Notes: generated by a model not told the origin, from the sequence alone. Shown: positions 10,081 to 52,443, counted from the stretch's first letter. The stretch: 64,000 nucleotides of DNA from Centroberyx gerrardi (GCF_048128805.1 NC_136002.1:24755102-24819101); one strand, 5' to 3'. Translations and numbers: made by a program.

Positions 10081-12630
10081 TGGTTTAGCCCATGTCGCTA
10101 CTTTGGCCGCGTAACTCAACTTACTTGTAAATTTAACGTTACCTATGTAGAGATACACCTACTTTTACTACACGTCTTTCTTCCTGCTGGCAGAAGTGAC
10201 ATTTCGGCTTGCCCGAGTTTGTTGTCGAAGAAGTTATTGTGCAAAAGACATGGGTGCCACACTGTGATACCACACCTGTCTACAGAAAGGTGACATCTCC
10301 TGGAGCACCTCCAAGTGGGCGTGGCCTCCAAGTGGGACGGACCAGTGACAGGGTTGCCAGTTTCCCCCCACCAACTCCAGTGAGAAGCCCCTGGCGTGCC
10401 TATCCACCATCTATTTAAAGATAAATTTGGCACCATCTCATGATAAGACAACATTGACACTAACACACACTAACAACAATAACACATAGTATTATTATTA
10501 TTTATTTATTTATTTTTTAAGTTTTGTAGTATTCATTGATGTAATTAACAGACTGAAAGAAACCACAATATAGCCTATTGAAAACAAAACAAAGTTTCTA
10601 TACCCACCCATCCTGTCTCCCCAGTATTAACCAGTATCAACTGATAAACAAACAGAAGCCTGTGCATACACAAGCCAATACAGATGTTGTTAGGTTTTTA
10701 GCAAGCAGAGTTACAAGACAAAATGACAAGAGTCAACACCAGAGTTCAGCTTTTGAGGCTTAATTTATTTCATCCACTTTGTTCACAATCTTTGTTCCCA
10801 TGTCCAAAGCGATTTCAGCCTGGTGCCTGCTGAAGCCTCTTTGCACTGCAGAATGTTGCTGGTTACCTTAAAAAACAACACACAAGTTGTCACATAAATC
10901 CTTTCTATAATTATCAAACTCCATTTGGCCACAAATCGTTTTACACAAAGCTCACTCACTAGTATGGATTTATTTTTAGTGCAACTACCAAACTGAATGT
11001 GTAGTGCTTAAAAAATAAGAAGCAGTATTTTAAGGCTCCATTACATGCTTGTAATTTGTTTGCAATTTCTTTGTTTTCACAATGAAAATTGAGATTTTTA
11101 ATTCTACCAAAACTGCGAGTAATTTATCCAATAAATCAGCAGTTTGCATAACATTCTAATATAGGTATTAGCAGTCAGCCAAGACATCTCGCGGTCCAGG
11201 TGCGCATGCGATGACAGAGAGAAACAAACTCAACTGAAAAATGATTGACAGCACACACAGGAGGTGGGCCTGCCTTTTGAGGAAGCATGGTATAACTGTT
11301 TGTGAATTATCCAATACCATTTAGGTATTAGGGTAACAATGTGCCATCTATAGATATATATGTAATAACACTTATAACACAATATATATATGGCGCCATG
11401 ATCCCTCTGCCTTATTCACAGCATTTAAAAAAATCAAGGGAATTGGGAACCTTGAAATCCATTTCAGAAATAGGCTACTTTGCTCTTCCTCTACTTCTGC
11501 GGCTTGTTTAAAAATTTGGTACAAGGACAAGTGGAACACGTGCTGCATGAAGTGGGGTTAAAAGCAATAATAACAGCTGACAATATATAATGTCAGTGAT
11601 AACAGGGTGGTCAATATTTGGTCTCTACTATGTCTATATTATTTCTAAAACCTGATTAAAAATAAGCAATTCACTGCTGTTTTCATCCCATCCTGCCCAT
11701 CAACAGCCGACCTCTACCACCTACTCTGAATCATTGCCACACAGAGAAGCAAAGTAATTAAACTTGTCCTCTGGTGTTAATGAGATGTTGTGTGCTAAAT
11801 GGATTTTTCCTCATGGGAAGTGTCCGTAATTGCTTGCTTCATTTTGGTTTACTGAATATGAGGTGGAAATTCGCTGGGATAGTTGCTGTGCAGACTTGTT
11901 GAGCAGCAGTGAGATGGAAATACTATAGGTAATGGATGATAAAAGGTAATTCCAAAGAAAGATGTGGAGAAATTTGTCCCTGTGAACAGTGGGAGCTCTG
12001 AATCCTTGAATTAGCACGGTTGGATGGAGAGAAACAGAGAGTGCATAACAGCAGCAGTGGGTGAAGCAGTAACACTATATGAACAAATAGGTATGCTTAA
12101 AACAAATAAGATCATGAAAGAGCCAAATGCTTATTTTTTATTAAGGCATACAAATGTGTTACATAGAAAAAGCTTGGTGTTCAAATGACCTGATCAATAG
12201 TTGTTTAGTATGTGCACATACTGCTGCTGTCATTTGTATGATAAATTAGTACAGAGAAAATAAGCAGAAAATGCTTTTGTGTGCACTTTATGGCAACCGG
12301 TGATATTGTATAAAATAAGTAAACTGTTTTACTCCAGTACCATTATTCGGCAATATCACACTGTATCAATTAGAGGAGAGCAAGAGCGCTTTCCAGATCC
12401 CACTGTGTGTGAGTGCAGGTTCCAGCTTGCTGTAACCATTATTCATGCCGGACCTGGGGCTCCAGCAGCCATTCATTACCCGAAATCCTGTTGTTCATAC
12501 ACTCACAGACCTCCATGGGGTGAAGGAATCGTTATGCTGAGGGACAGTCGATGTCTTTGATCTACCTATACCTTCAAACTAACTGCAAGCCAAGCAGCAG
12601 CATCTGTCGGCATCAAAATATTCAGGTTGC
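10081..12630. other. Gene-free interval downstream of the sel1l3-like gene
   Basis: I see no exon with family resemblance. A 107-codon minus-strand frame at 10143-10466 overlaps a plus-strand frame and has no recognisable domain. The interval ends at the probable polyadenylation signal of the sel1l3-like gene. Confidence 0.45.
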
Positions 12631-12636
12631 TTTATT
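12631..12636 (-). terminator. Polyadenylation signal AATAAA, sel1l3-like gene
   Basis: AATAAA on the minus strand lies about 275 bases past the stop codon of the sel1l3-like gene. It is the first canonical signal that I see there, giving a short 3' UTR. Confidence 0.5.
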
Positions 12637-12909
12637 GTTCTGTTGAATCAAGTTACAGTGTTTTCAGTAAATGTCAATACATTCTTTTAAGCAGTTAGAA
12701 ACTTAGAAAACACATTTCAGACATGTATTTAAAAAAAAAAAAAAGCAAGATTCATTCTTATAACAGTCACATTATAGATTGTGATCCCACAGTGCAAATA
12801 GATTATGACAATAATGAAAATATTGCTGTGCCAGTTGACTTTGACGGTTGTGATACTGTTGAGTCATTCAGTTCATTGCATTGATTACCCTGATGAGAGT
12901 CTCTTGGTT

Positions 12910-15900
12910 CTAGTGAAGAGACAAGCCACGCCCCCTGAGAACGCCAAGGATGATTAAGAGTATCGACGGAGCTGCAACTACTGCAACAGCACTGGAGAAC
13001 TGTGGGAAAGAAGATGAGAAAAATAAGATACTACAAGATACTACACCACAAGAAACTACATATATACTGATGTAGGCAATGTAGGAGTCCCAGCTTTTAC
13101 CTTATGCTGCTTTGGTCCATCCTCACTCACAAAAAAAGGCTGTTTGCTCTATTTTAAGCTGTCATAAGATGCATGGAATGGTCTAGTAACTTGTCAGTTA
13201 AAAGATTATGTTTTTGTGTTAAAAAATACTTGTTTCTTTCTTTTATGAAACAAAAATACCTGCAGTAGTACTGCAACACAGATGCAGGACAGATGCATGA
13301 ATGCAGACTTCTACAATGGCTACAAATGTACCTATATACAATAAATCATACAAACCTTAATAGCAGCACTATAGTCCCTTTGGAATGACTGTAGATAAAC
13401 ATTGAAGAGGGCAAGGCTGCAAGGCAAGTAGGAATCTGTATCTCCTGAGTCTCTGCATCTATTGAAAGAAAAATATATAATGACTGCTTCATCCAATTTA
13501 CCAGTAAATGTTGTGAAGGGCACATATACACACACACAAACAGTACGCATGCATACACACCTTCTGTAGAAAGTACTTAGAAGCAAGGTGTTGTCTGCCA
13601 AGTATAGCTCCGGAAGGCCCAGTTCAATCAAAACTGACAATGGCAGCCTGTAACCCTCTTCAGCAAGGAGCCCAAGGTTGTACCATCCCTGTGGAGGAAG
13701 AGTACGGCTTACATGCATAGACACAATCACAAATACACACAATCTTAGAAGCACATACAGTGTATCACACACACACACAGACACGCACACACCAAGAAAC
13801 CCATATAAAAGAAGCGTACCTGTGGCCCGTTCCTTAGTGCTGCCAGTTTGTACATCTGTGCTGCAGAAAACAAGTCTTTCTGCCTCTCATCCTGCCCCTC
13901 ATACAACAAGTCACCCATTCTATTTAGTGCTGGAAAGACAACAGAATTAGAAGTTAAGCATTAGATGTCAAATAAAAAGATCAAAACTGTATGTTTATAC
14001 ACAAGACTCTAAATTGTAAAGTTCCAAAGGCTGTTAATTCACCATAGGCGTCAGGATTTTGACTCTTGATTGTAAGGTTGTAATATCTCCACATGCAATC
14101 TGATGCAAAAGCAGGATCCAGAAAACTTCCCTGTTGACATACACAATAGAAACATTCATTTCTAAAAATGACTGATGAATGAATAAAATAGTAATAATAC
14201 TATGACAGTACGCCTAATACAGAGGAAGTCCAGCTGTACATTTCTCCAACTCACCACATTTTGTTCACATAGATATGCCACATTGAACTGGGCCGCCGCA
14301 TAGCCTGACTCCGCAGCAATCATGTAATATAACAATGACCTCAACCTGTTGAAAAGAAGATTAATTCGCTAAAATTGCAATCAAGTGGCCTAATCAGGAT
14401 CATAGCAAGTATGAATAAACGAAATGATTACATGTCACTCTTGAGATAGGAATCCAAGGCTTTCCGTAAGATGCTGCCCAGGTATCCGTTGTGCTCGGCT
14501 GCCCACTTAGCCCACCTGCAGTCCATTATAGAAATTTTAGCATTTTAGCAGTAATGATGTAATGGCATACTAATATCTGAAGTGACACAAATAATAAGGT
14601 AAGTGGCTAACAATACGGCATGTGATGGACGCCTCTCGACATGGCCGGTAATCCCGGTGGTCCACATCTCTGCTAGTTGGATTGCTCCACTGATGTGCCC
14701 TCTCTCCGCAGACTTCAGATAATACTTATAGGCCATAAACTGTGAGAAAGACAAAGTATTCCCTCTTTATACAACACACTCAAATTAAGACTAGTGTGTA
14801 GATGACCACAGAATGCATTCACGGTTGACCTAACCTGATCCGCAGCTTTTCCAGGATACAGGCCTTGGGAGTACATGACACCAAGATTCATGGCAGCATC
14901 TGGGCTCCCGTGGAGATCAGCCTGTTCCCACAGCTGCACCGCGCGCTCATAGTCCCGCTCAAACTGCTCGTAGTACCAGGCAAGGGCATTGATTGCAGGT
15001 GCAAAGCCCTGTGGGACACAATATCATGAGAAGCAATGCAGGATGTGCACACTTTGAATGGGTTTTTGCAGCAGCAACTTGGCTCATGATGACAGGTTAC
15101 AGTATAGATCATAACACATAGTAACATTGAACCATACAAAACCTGGTCCATTGCTTTCTTCAGGAAAGTGATGGATCTTGGGACATCCTGTTTGACTCCA
15201 TGCCCCTACAGAGCAAATAATTAATATTCCAGATTGACTAGACCAGACTAGGTAGTACTCTTCCAGAGGATCAAGATATCAGTTGTCATGTTTCCAAACT
15301 CTGCATCACTGTGCATCACATGTAAATCTGACCTGCATTAGGACTATGGCATAGTTGTACATTGCCACTGGGTCCTCCAGTTGGACAGCTCCCCTTTTGT
15401 AGTGTCTCACAGCCCTCTGGATGTTTGGAGACACTCCCTGCTGACCCCAGAACAGCATGCGGCCAATAGCTTGCTGCAAGATAGTGGTTGAAGTATTACT
15501 AAGATCAAACTACACAGCATGCTCACCTTGTTCATGTGCCTGTGGCCAACATGTTTTCCCCCGAAAGGTTTTTTATCACCTTTGGTTTTATCTGTTTTTG
15601 TGTGCTTTGATTTCTGTAAAGCACTTGGTGACGATCCTGATGGTTAAACGCACTCAATAAATAAACTTGCAACTTGAAAAGCAGAGTTGATGGATCCCGG
15701 TACCTCAGCCTCAGCTGCTCCGTTTCCGGCCTGCAGTTTCAGCCAGTGGAAGATATGATGGTTCTCACTGGTCTGGAGGTTCAACACCTCCTCATTGTTC
15801 AGGTAAACAGACTCGACAAACGTCTAGAAAAAGAAAGACAATGCATTTTGATTTTCAATTGCTCATTGGCTCTCTAAATCTGAAAATGTAGTTCTGTGCT

Positions 15901-18900
15901 TTAAACAAAAGGGGAACCACTTTTGGGTCCTATAGTAGTACCAAATGTACTAGCAGTAGAAGTTGTGTGTGTATGAGTGCATACTACTGGCACATCATAT
16001 CACACATCAACTCATAAGGTGTAATAAGCCCACAGCTACCTACTATAGGGAAAATATGGGTAGATTAGTTGTGAGCGTTTCACCCAATGCTCTATTACAG
16101 TTGCATCTGTCACTGCCATTCATGACAGAAAGGATTGTACAGATACTATGTTCTGCTCATTTCTGTCATTAAATATATAAAAAAAATAATAATAACATGT
16201 TAAAGATACTTGTAATCATGCCTTTAGAGAACTACAGTACATATGGCTTAGGCAATAAGTGAGAAATTCATAGGGGGCCACTAGTTGGCATTCAGCGACG
16301 AAAAAAAAAGCAGCAAAAGACATTAACCTATATGATAAAGCATTTGGGACTATGTGGAAGTATTTAGATGTATCAGATTTGCTTGATTAAAAAAAGGAAC
16401 GCAAAACCAGAGTGCCACAGCAGTGTGAGCATTACCTGGTTGGGTGAGGGATTGTGACGGTCTGAAGTTGTCTGTTTAGCAATGTTAGCATAATACGCAT
16501 AGGCCAGGTCAGGGTCTGGTGGGATGCCATGGTCTCCCTGGTGGTGCAGGTGCCCAAGATGCAGGAGGGCCAGTCTATAGTCCTTCTGGGCTGCCAGCAG
16601 GGTCAGCAGCCATGCCTGCACACAACACAGGGACATGTGAGGAGAATGCCATAAGTCAAATACTCCAGCATTTTAAAAAATTTCAGGCTCACACATTAAC
16701 ACACACCTTATTGGGCTGTTTCTTGACTCCCAGGCCAGCGCTGTAGAGCACAGATGACAAGTGCAGGGCTTGGTTTTCTGCTAAGCAGCCAGCTTGGAGC
16801 AGCAGTGGTAATATTCTGCTGACCGCTCCAATGCTGCTCGCTTTGCCCAGCTTATGAAGTGCTAAGGAGTATAAGGCTCTGCCCACTGCGGCCAGGCTAA
16901 CAGTTCTTCCTCCTGCGTGTAAACATAAATTGAATGGATTTCATTTATGTTGTCATCTAACAGTTATAGACCACTTCATTTTGTACAACTTATTGTCTCT
17001 TACCATGTTTGAAAGCCAATAACTTGGCCAGTTTTGCGGCATGCCGTCTCTGAGGAACACTCGCTTCCCACGGTTCACTCTGTAACTTCAATGGCAGCGT
17101 ATCCTTTACCATCCAATCATGATAAGCATCAGTACAGCTCTCTGAAAAACAACAAATAGAAATTTCAAACTGTCTGTGTACCTAGCACTACAAGGGGCTC
17201 CTAAAAATGTTTCAGATTACTTTAGCACCATCTAGTGGATAATAAGTGTAAGTCTACTACCAGACTCTGCCTTCTGCTTGGCCTTGAGTGAATATCCACT
17301 GATTTTCACATTCAGCTCGAGGTGAAAATCTTGACAGGTCTTTAGCCATCCAGTCAGGTTCACATTCTTTATAACTTCTGGAACAATAACTTCAGACTGC
17401 AGATGAGAGCAAATATAAGACTCAAATGTACAGTATTCAATTGCAGAACATAGATGTTGACTGTGGGCAGCTATATTACCATGCTGTAAGGAGGTATTCT
17501 GTTGCGGTAGTACACCGACGGCCCATAATAACCTTCCACTCCTCTCAAATATTTCCCTCCTCCAATCACAAAATATCCTTCTGAGTCATCCAACACTACA
17601 CTGTGTCTGAACCTGTAAGAGACCATTAATTCATTTCATGGCGCACCCAGGTGTCTTGAAAGAGAACAAACACTGAAATGTTGACAGCAGATATGCAGAA
17701 CACACTGAATACATTTATTTTTTAATGCTAAGAGTAGACTTACATGTGTTCTGTAGAATAAACCGTTCGCTGCTCCTTATCCATGCACACCATGGAGACA
17801 GTAACCTGAGATGCAGTGAAGATGACCGTTTTATTTACCTGTTTGGCTTTAAGTCTTCCCATTCATCTGTTGTCATATGATGTCCTCCGTTGACAGAGAT
17901 TATACTCACCAGTCTACCATGCAGCACCATGTTGAGTTGGCACCACTGACTTAGAGGTACTTTGAATGGACAGAGGAATGCAGAGGATTCCCCAGACTCT
18001 CCAGTCATCTGGACATGGAGCTGGCCTGTAGACAGGAGGAAAGGGCGAGATACTCATTAACAATCCAGATAAAAGTACATAGTTACATTTTAAAAAAGGC
18101 AATTTTGAGAGGTGGGAGGAGGAGAAATCTTTTATTTATACCTGAACTGGTGAGGAACAGTGCTGGTGTGACATAGTTATCCTGGGAGTCAAGATGGTGA
18201 AACACTCCACACATCCTGTCCTGGCAGTGTCTGATCACAAATATCCAGATGGAAAACATACACCTGGCAACAATGAAAGCACACTTGGTGAACTGACCCT
18301 AACTGGTGACTTTACAAACAGAATAAAAGGCGAAATTATATTCTGTGTGAGTTTTTCTTACCATGGAAAAGAGATAGCCTTGAGACGCAAAACCTCCAGA
18401 ACCTCGCTGCTGTGGGCATTCAATGTCTTTGTGATGCCAAAGTTTTCTCCAGTTGAAGCATATATTGAGGACAGCAAATACACTGTCTCTAAATGACAAC
18501 ATGAAGCTTTTGTTAGTTGATGTGTGCAAGACTATGAATATACTTTTTTGATTGTTTTGATTGTTTTACTGTCTTTAAACCATGCAAGTTAAAATCACAA
18601 TTACAGAAATGGCTTGAGGATGTGACAGCAGGGGAAGGGAATCTTTCATACACTTATAATCTATACACTACCCAGGATAACCAGTGTTGTAGTTGTATTG
18701 GCCATTGAGCTGCTCTTCTAATACTACATGGGGATTAGGCACCTTACTCAAGAAGCAGTTCTGCAGTAGTTGTCCCCTGAATACTTCTGGTCACAAACTC
18801 ACTTCTCCAACCTTACCTTTCTCCAGTGGGCATTGTGTCTTTGAAGATCGGTGCGTTATCCGGAGCATTTGTGTATTCCAGGGAAAGCAGAGTTGATGCT

Positions 18901-19450
18901 GCTTGAGAGGACGGCTAAGAGAGGGTTTAGGCTGCAAGGCTGCCACATCCTGAGCCAGGACGGACCTCTCACTGTCATCATATCCACTGCACCTGACTGA
19001 CACTTGAAGGATACAGCTCAGCACCCACTGAGAGTCAGGAACTGTCCCGTCTGCTTGGTACACCAACCAATCCGGCAAGCTCAACTTCAGAGTCCTTATT
19101 TTGGGGTTGCCAGGAACACAACTCCAGTGTCTTAGCGGAAGTGTGGAAGTTGTGCCAGTGTCAAAAGTTAGAACACACGCCAGCTGCACTACAGCAGGTT
19201 TATCACAAGAGTAAAGCACTTCCAAAAGATGGCCTGATACAGGCTCCTCTGGAGGATTCAGGAGGATCACCTGATCTAAACCCCAGACAATCTGTAGGCA
19301 CGATGACAGAAGAGCATGCAGGTAGTTGTTACTGACATCTTTTAACAAGAAGTCACCACTGTGTAACAGATTGTGAAGGAAAACCTCTTCTCCTACCTGT
19401 ATACTGAGGCAAATCTGACAGACATATTTGTACAGTCTGTGGTAATCCAT
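12910..19450 (-). CDS. sel1l3-like: SEL1L3-family (protein sel-1 homolog 3-like) membrane protein, 22 coding exons
   Basis: Minus-strand exons: 18817-19450, 18362-18488, 18142-18263, 17910-18025, 17744-17805, 17480-17612, 17261-17396, 17004-17141, 16707-16912, 16436-16615, 15704-15823, 15333-15473, 15143-15205, 14835-15008, 14612-14739, 14432-14515, 14255-14345, 14043-14130, 13820-13929, 13561-13688, 13356-13458, 12910-12999. Phases join throughout and give 1057 codons, close to human SEL1L3 (1132). Residues 1-400 match the SEL1L3 N-terminal region, with QCPLE, YASTGENFG and a GYFVIGGGKYLRGVEGYYGP block. About residues 490-990 hold Sel1/TPR-like repeats (ALLHLGHLHHQG, AMNLGVMYSQGLYPG, ALNRMGDLLYEGQ, WYNLGLLAEEG). 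WAKWAAEHNGYLG and WRYYN are conserved. The last exon encodes one membrane span (about 1030-1049) and a short tail. The function of SEL1L3 is poorly known; the repeats suggest protein-protein contacts. The start is uncertain: the ATG at 19450 is the first in frame, but the open frame reaches back to a stop at 19529-19531. The donor at 14612 (TT|GTTAGC) is weak. Divergence suggests a paralog of human SEL1L3, not the direct ortholog. Confidence 0.88.
13525..13560. repeat. CA microsatellite in sel1l3-like intron
   Basis: CA-rich run just downstream of the exon at 13561-13688. A second run lies at about 13762-13792 in the next intron. Confidence 0.7.
15560..15680 (+). mobile_element. LINE/SINE 3'-tail-like fragment in a sel1l3-like intron
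   Basis: The segment CTGTAAAGCACTTGGTGACG followed by ACTCAATAAATAAACTTGCA resembles the common 3' tail of vertebrate non-LTR elements (TGTAAAGC...TATAAATAAA). It lies in the intron between the exons at 15704-15823 and 15333-15473. Only the tail is recognisable. Confidence 0.4.
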
Positions 19451-19531
19451 GGTCCACACGTTCTTTTCATGAATATGTCCATTAAAATGTAGGATTTTCA
19501 GGAGAAAACAAAGGGACAGTGTAGCTGTCTA
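19451..19531 (-). other. In-frame upstream extension of the sel1l3-like gene, no Met
   Basis: The reading frame of the first exon stays open upstream of the ATG at 19450 until TAG at 19529-19531. The extension encodes a hydrophobic run (LSLCFLLKIL) followed by HFNGHIHEKNVWT, which looks like the end of a signal peptide plus mature N-terminus. It contains no ATG. A possible acceptor (GACAG|CTACAC, exon from 19524) would allow an upstream start exon that I could not find. Confidence 0.4.
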
Positions 19532-19973
19532 TGGAGTTGCATTGCACCACGAAAAGAAAAGAGGACAAAAAGGAAAGCCTTGAGATCCGGACTTAATCCT
19601 GCTTCACCTCAGTGATGCAAGTGCTTAGGTAAATATTTAACAGCACATTGCTCCACCTATTTATGCACAGGGTGGAGCCATGTGGATATGGAGCTATATC
19701 AATAGAAAACGTACGCACAAATGTAAACTCATTTTATACACCTGGTATACATGTTTTTCAGTTTGAATTTGTTCTAATCACAACTGACGAGATAAGATTA
19801 ATAAGAATTAATAATTTTTTGTAATGTCATAACCTATATTGACGCCTTTTAGAAATGTCTAAGGCGAGATACCTTTGTATATTTCTACAGATTTTAAAGC
19901 AATCACAAGTGTCGTGCAGCATGTAGTGGTGTAACTTCCTATGACAAATCAGGTCATATTTCATTCAAAATAG
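19532..19973. other. Short interval between sel1l3-like 5' end and stim1 3' end
   Basis: The 5' UTR and promoter of the sel1l3-like gene should lie here. No TATA box, CpG-rich block or convincing first exon is visible. Confidence 0.4.
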
Positions 19974-19979
19974 TTTATT
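19974..19979 (-). terminator. stim1: Candidate polyadenylation signal AATAAA, stim1
   Basis: It is the first AATAAA on the minus strand after the stim1 stop codon, about 3.3 kb downstream. An ATTAAA variant at 21992-21997 could serve a shorter 3' UTR. Which is used cannot be told from sequence. Confidence 0.35.
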
Positions 19980-22900
19980 GCTATCATGCAGGAGTGCCAT
20001 AAAAGTCTAGAACATCACAGAAGATGCAAAATTATCATTTTCTCTGTACAAATATATGTATTCATAAATAGAAGCTCAAAATGAGAAATAGAGGGAAAAG
20101 ATAGGGCGGAGAGAGTCAAATGCTCCAGTTGATCCACTCTTCTAACCCAATGTAGGTTTTGTTACAGCAGTTGACATGCATCAACATTACAGTGCATTAT
20201 ACTGGGAGCAGACAGACTGACACGCACACGCACACACACACTCACTGACAGCATAATCATCGTGCAAAAGAGGTACAAATGACATTTTTAAAAAAGTACC
20301 AGTAGGAAATTCATGTTTTCAGCTGGCTTCTAAACAAATGATCTAGTCATGTCTTATTCATCCATACCATCTGTTACACTATGAGGCATCTGCTGGGGGG
20401 CTGACGGTGTCATTTGCAGCACTTTTTGGTTGTTCAATATAATCAGGAGCGCACTATAGGTGTACTGGCATCCCTACTACTTTAGTACTTACGATAAATC
20501 CTTACTACTATAGATGCATAGTTCTGTGCTCATATTAAACTATCAGTAAAAACTGGCACAATATTTGTCGTTGTGGTAATCTGAAGATAGTACTTCTCTG
20601 GAACATGGTAATGTGTGCTTGCGTTCCTGATTCTGTAATGTATGTAAACATACTGTAGATGGATTATTGTTGCACAAACAATACCCTTAGACATTCATTT
20701 AAAATTATGATATATATGAACCCACCGCCACCAAATATAATTTTGTTTAAAGTAAGAAGCTAAAGCCCCTTTCAAAGAAAAGCTAGAGGCTACCTTACTG
20801 GTAGCTTTGTGTTCTGCGTCAAAGGGGCTCAAGGGATCAAGCACTACAAATAATTATTGGAAAGGCCTATTACAGTAATAGTGAATTGGCACTTTGTCAT
20901 GACTGGCCTTGTTCTTTAAGTCTGCTTGCAGAACTTAAGAATATTTTTTACGGCAATTTTCATGTCTAATTACATCTTCCATGAAAGCAGAATTACAATT
21001 TGGTGTACAGCTTGAGAAAGTTGTCTTATGAGCAAATTATTTTGATTACAACTATAGATCCGTGTACCATGGGAGTCGAGAGAGTCTGCAGGTTTTCATT
21101 CCAAAGACTACAACAGGTGATTTCACTGATCACCACACCAGAATCTCGGCCCTTCATGGAACACGGTTGAATACCCGTTATAAATAATTTTGTTATCTGA
21201 CAATTATTTAACTAGAAATGATTTAATTCCTTCTTAAATTTGTAACACCATCTTTACATGAAAAATTATTTTTATGTCTATGTGACCAGGTGTTATCACT
21301 GATATAATGAAGAAATTCTGTTGATGCAGCTTTGCCAGGTTTCATATTACCACAAGTCACAAGGGGCGTGAACACCAATTCTTAAGCCCTTTCTGGCCCC
21401 CTGTTCCTCACTAATACTGATTGCTGTAAAGTATTCAATGTCCACCTAAATGATTATTTAAACAGAAATGATAATAGAAAGGATAGCAGTAGCCTTGGGA
21501 TAAATATTAAAGAGTAACTTAACTTATCTGTGTAAAGCCTGACATCTAAAAAGGCATGTTACTGAAATTGCCATCTTCTATTGGCTGATCTTTGGTACCA
21601 GGTGATGTCACCACCTGTTAAACTCTATAGAAGGTGACATCACCTGGCACCAAAGATCAGCCAACAGCATACGGCAATTTCAAATTCAGTAGCAGGCTTT
21701 TTACCATTAGATGTCAGGCTTTACACAGATTTGGGTTTGGTGTTTAGTTACTTTAAAATCCCATTTCACTGATTCAGTTAACATTCAGTGGACAAACTTA
21801 TCCTGTCAGAGAACAATCTTCTAAAACAAAATGCAAAACATGGCTGCGTTGTTGTTTTTTTGTTTTGTTTTTAAGGAGAAAATGACAGAGAGGTCAGGTG
21901 CTTTGTATGCAGTTTTTTGCTAAAATTGTTTTGTACATATACTGTTGTAAACAGCTTGCACCTCAGGCAATTTTCCTCCAAGGTGTATATTTTTAATTCA
22001 AAAAGTTCATTCTCCCACAAATACAATGGCTAACCACAACAAATGAAATAAAAAGGAACAAAGTTCCTGATTCAGGCTTATGAGCTTTGCAACATTGAAA
22101 ATTTTGGTAATGATATCTGTTTCTGACAACATCTGGGAGTCAGCTGGAACAAAACCACTCCCATCCCATAATACATGGGATAAAAGGATGTATACATCTA
22201 AAAATTGATCAGTTATTACACTTTCTTGGCACGGCTTCAAAGCTGGACATTTTAGCCAAGCATTTCACATACACACACACGCACACACACAAACAAAAAA
22301 ACAACGCAAATGCTCAACTCAGAATATAAATATTTCAATATTTAGCAAATGGTCTAATGTTGCATTTTGATGGTCCTTGTAAATTCGCAAGTCCAGGTCT
22401 CCACTGTATATGTTTTGTTGGAGAACTTTGGATGAGTGAAAACGAAGGTAGCAAATTCAACTATTATTCAGCTGGTTTTCCTTCATGCATTTGGTTTGAT
22501 CACTTTTGAGGAAACACAGTAAGCCAATATTATTTTACTGTTGATGTACCATGAGCAGATAGTCTTGTTTGTGAATTTTCCCACCGCAAAAAGTGAAAGA
22601 TGGGTCATATGTCAGAACTACTAAAGTTGCCTATCACACTAGTCCGAGTTTCCTACCGGTGTTTACAGCTTTGGTTGGCTGCTTAAGCGTATCTTCTGTT
22701 TACCAGTTGACGAGGATCACCTGAATCTGCCATTTCTTTCCCCAAGGAGAAGACAAGAAAAAACGGACAGAACAAACTGGTAGCCATCAATAAGAAAAAT
22801 AACAGTCAGTGAAAACAAAAATGGAGCGTAGATTCAGTTTGGGTTTGTTGGCTAGGCGGTTCGGTATTAAGAAAAGAAACATCAAGTGTTGTCTAAGCAG

Positions 22901-23287
22901 ATTAAGGACAAGAACCAAGCAAACACTAAGAGCATTCGAGTATCAGTCAAACAAAAGTGAAGACATGCAAACTGATATAGATTGAAGAACAAGAAAGAAA
23001 ACCAACCGGGAGACATATTTCCCTTTGAGCGACTGGCACCATTTCCTGCAGAATAAATAGTACTTTACATTCCAATATACAAACCTACCCATTACCCACA
23101 TATTCAACATTGACCAAATAAGGAGAGAGAACTGAATAGCCGGTTGCTCCCACAGTTCCTCAGAGTAGGTACCTACAAAATGATGTAACGGCAAACAAAT
23201 CGTGCCATCATTTGACCATTAATGAACCAAAAACAGAACAAAAAGGAATACAGTCAAACAGCTTTGACAGCTCGTAGTTCATAGCCC
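19980..23287 (-). other. stim1: Probable stim1 3' UTR (up to 3.3 kb)
   Basis: No coding exon is visible. CA runs lie at about 20220-20246 and 22266-22297, and a 250-bp foldback element lies at about 21507-21756. The region is assigned to the 3' UTR because the first AATAAA after the stop lies at 19974-19979; a shorter UTR is possible. Confidence 0.4.
21507..21756. mobile_element. 250-bp foldback MITE-like element with near-full-length inverted arms
   Basis: The left arm, about 21507-21612, and the right arm, 21633-21756, are inverted copies with a few small gaps around a 20-base loop. Matching blocks include ATCTGTGTAAAGCCTGACAT (starts 21536), GGCTGATCTTTGG and GGTGATGTCACC (21601-21612 against 21633-21644). 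Outer ends match as TTAAAGAGTAACT against TTAAAGTAACT. There is no coding capacity. In a transcript it would fold into a long, imperfect double-stranded stem. Confidence 0.85.

Positions 23288-52443
<29,156 letters not shown>

Noticed and set aside
10143-10466. 107-codon minus-strand open frame
   Set aside because: Overlaps a plus-strand frame of similar size and shows no family resemblance.
12386-12560. Possible extra 3' exon of the sel1l3-like gene
   Set aside because: The gene already ends with a membrane span and stop at 12910, and the region lies beyond the polyadenylation signal with no matching splice phase.
18690-18790. SINE-like fragment (GGGGATTAGGCACCTTACTC) beside the first sel1l3-like exon
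   Set aside because: Resemblance to fish SINE bodies is short and without a head or tail, so it is not listed as a feature.
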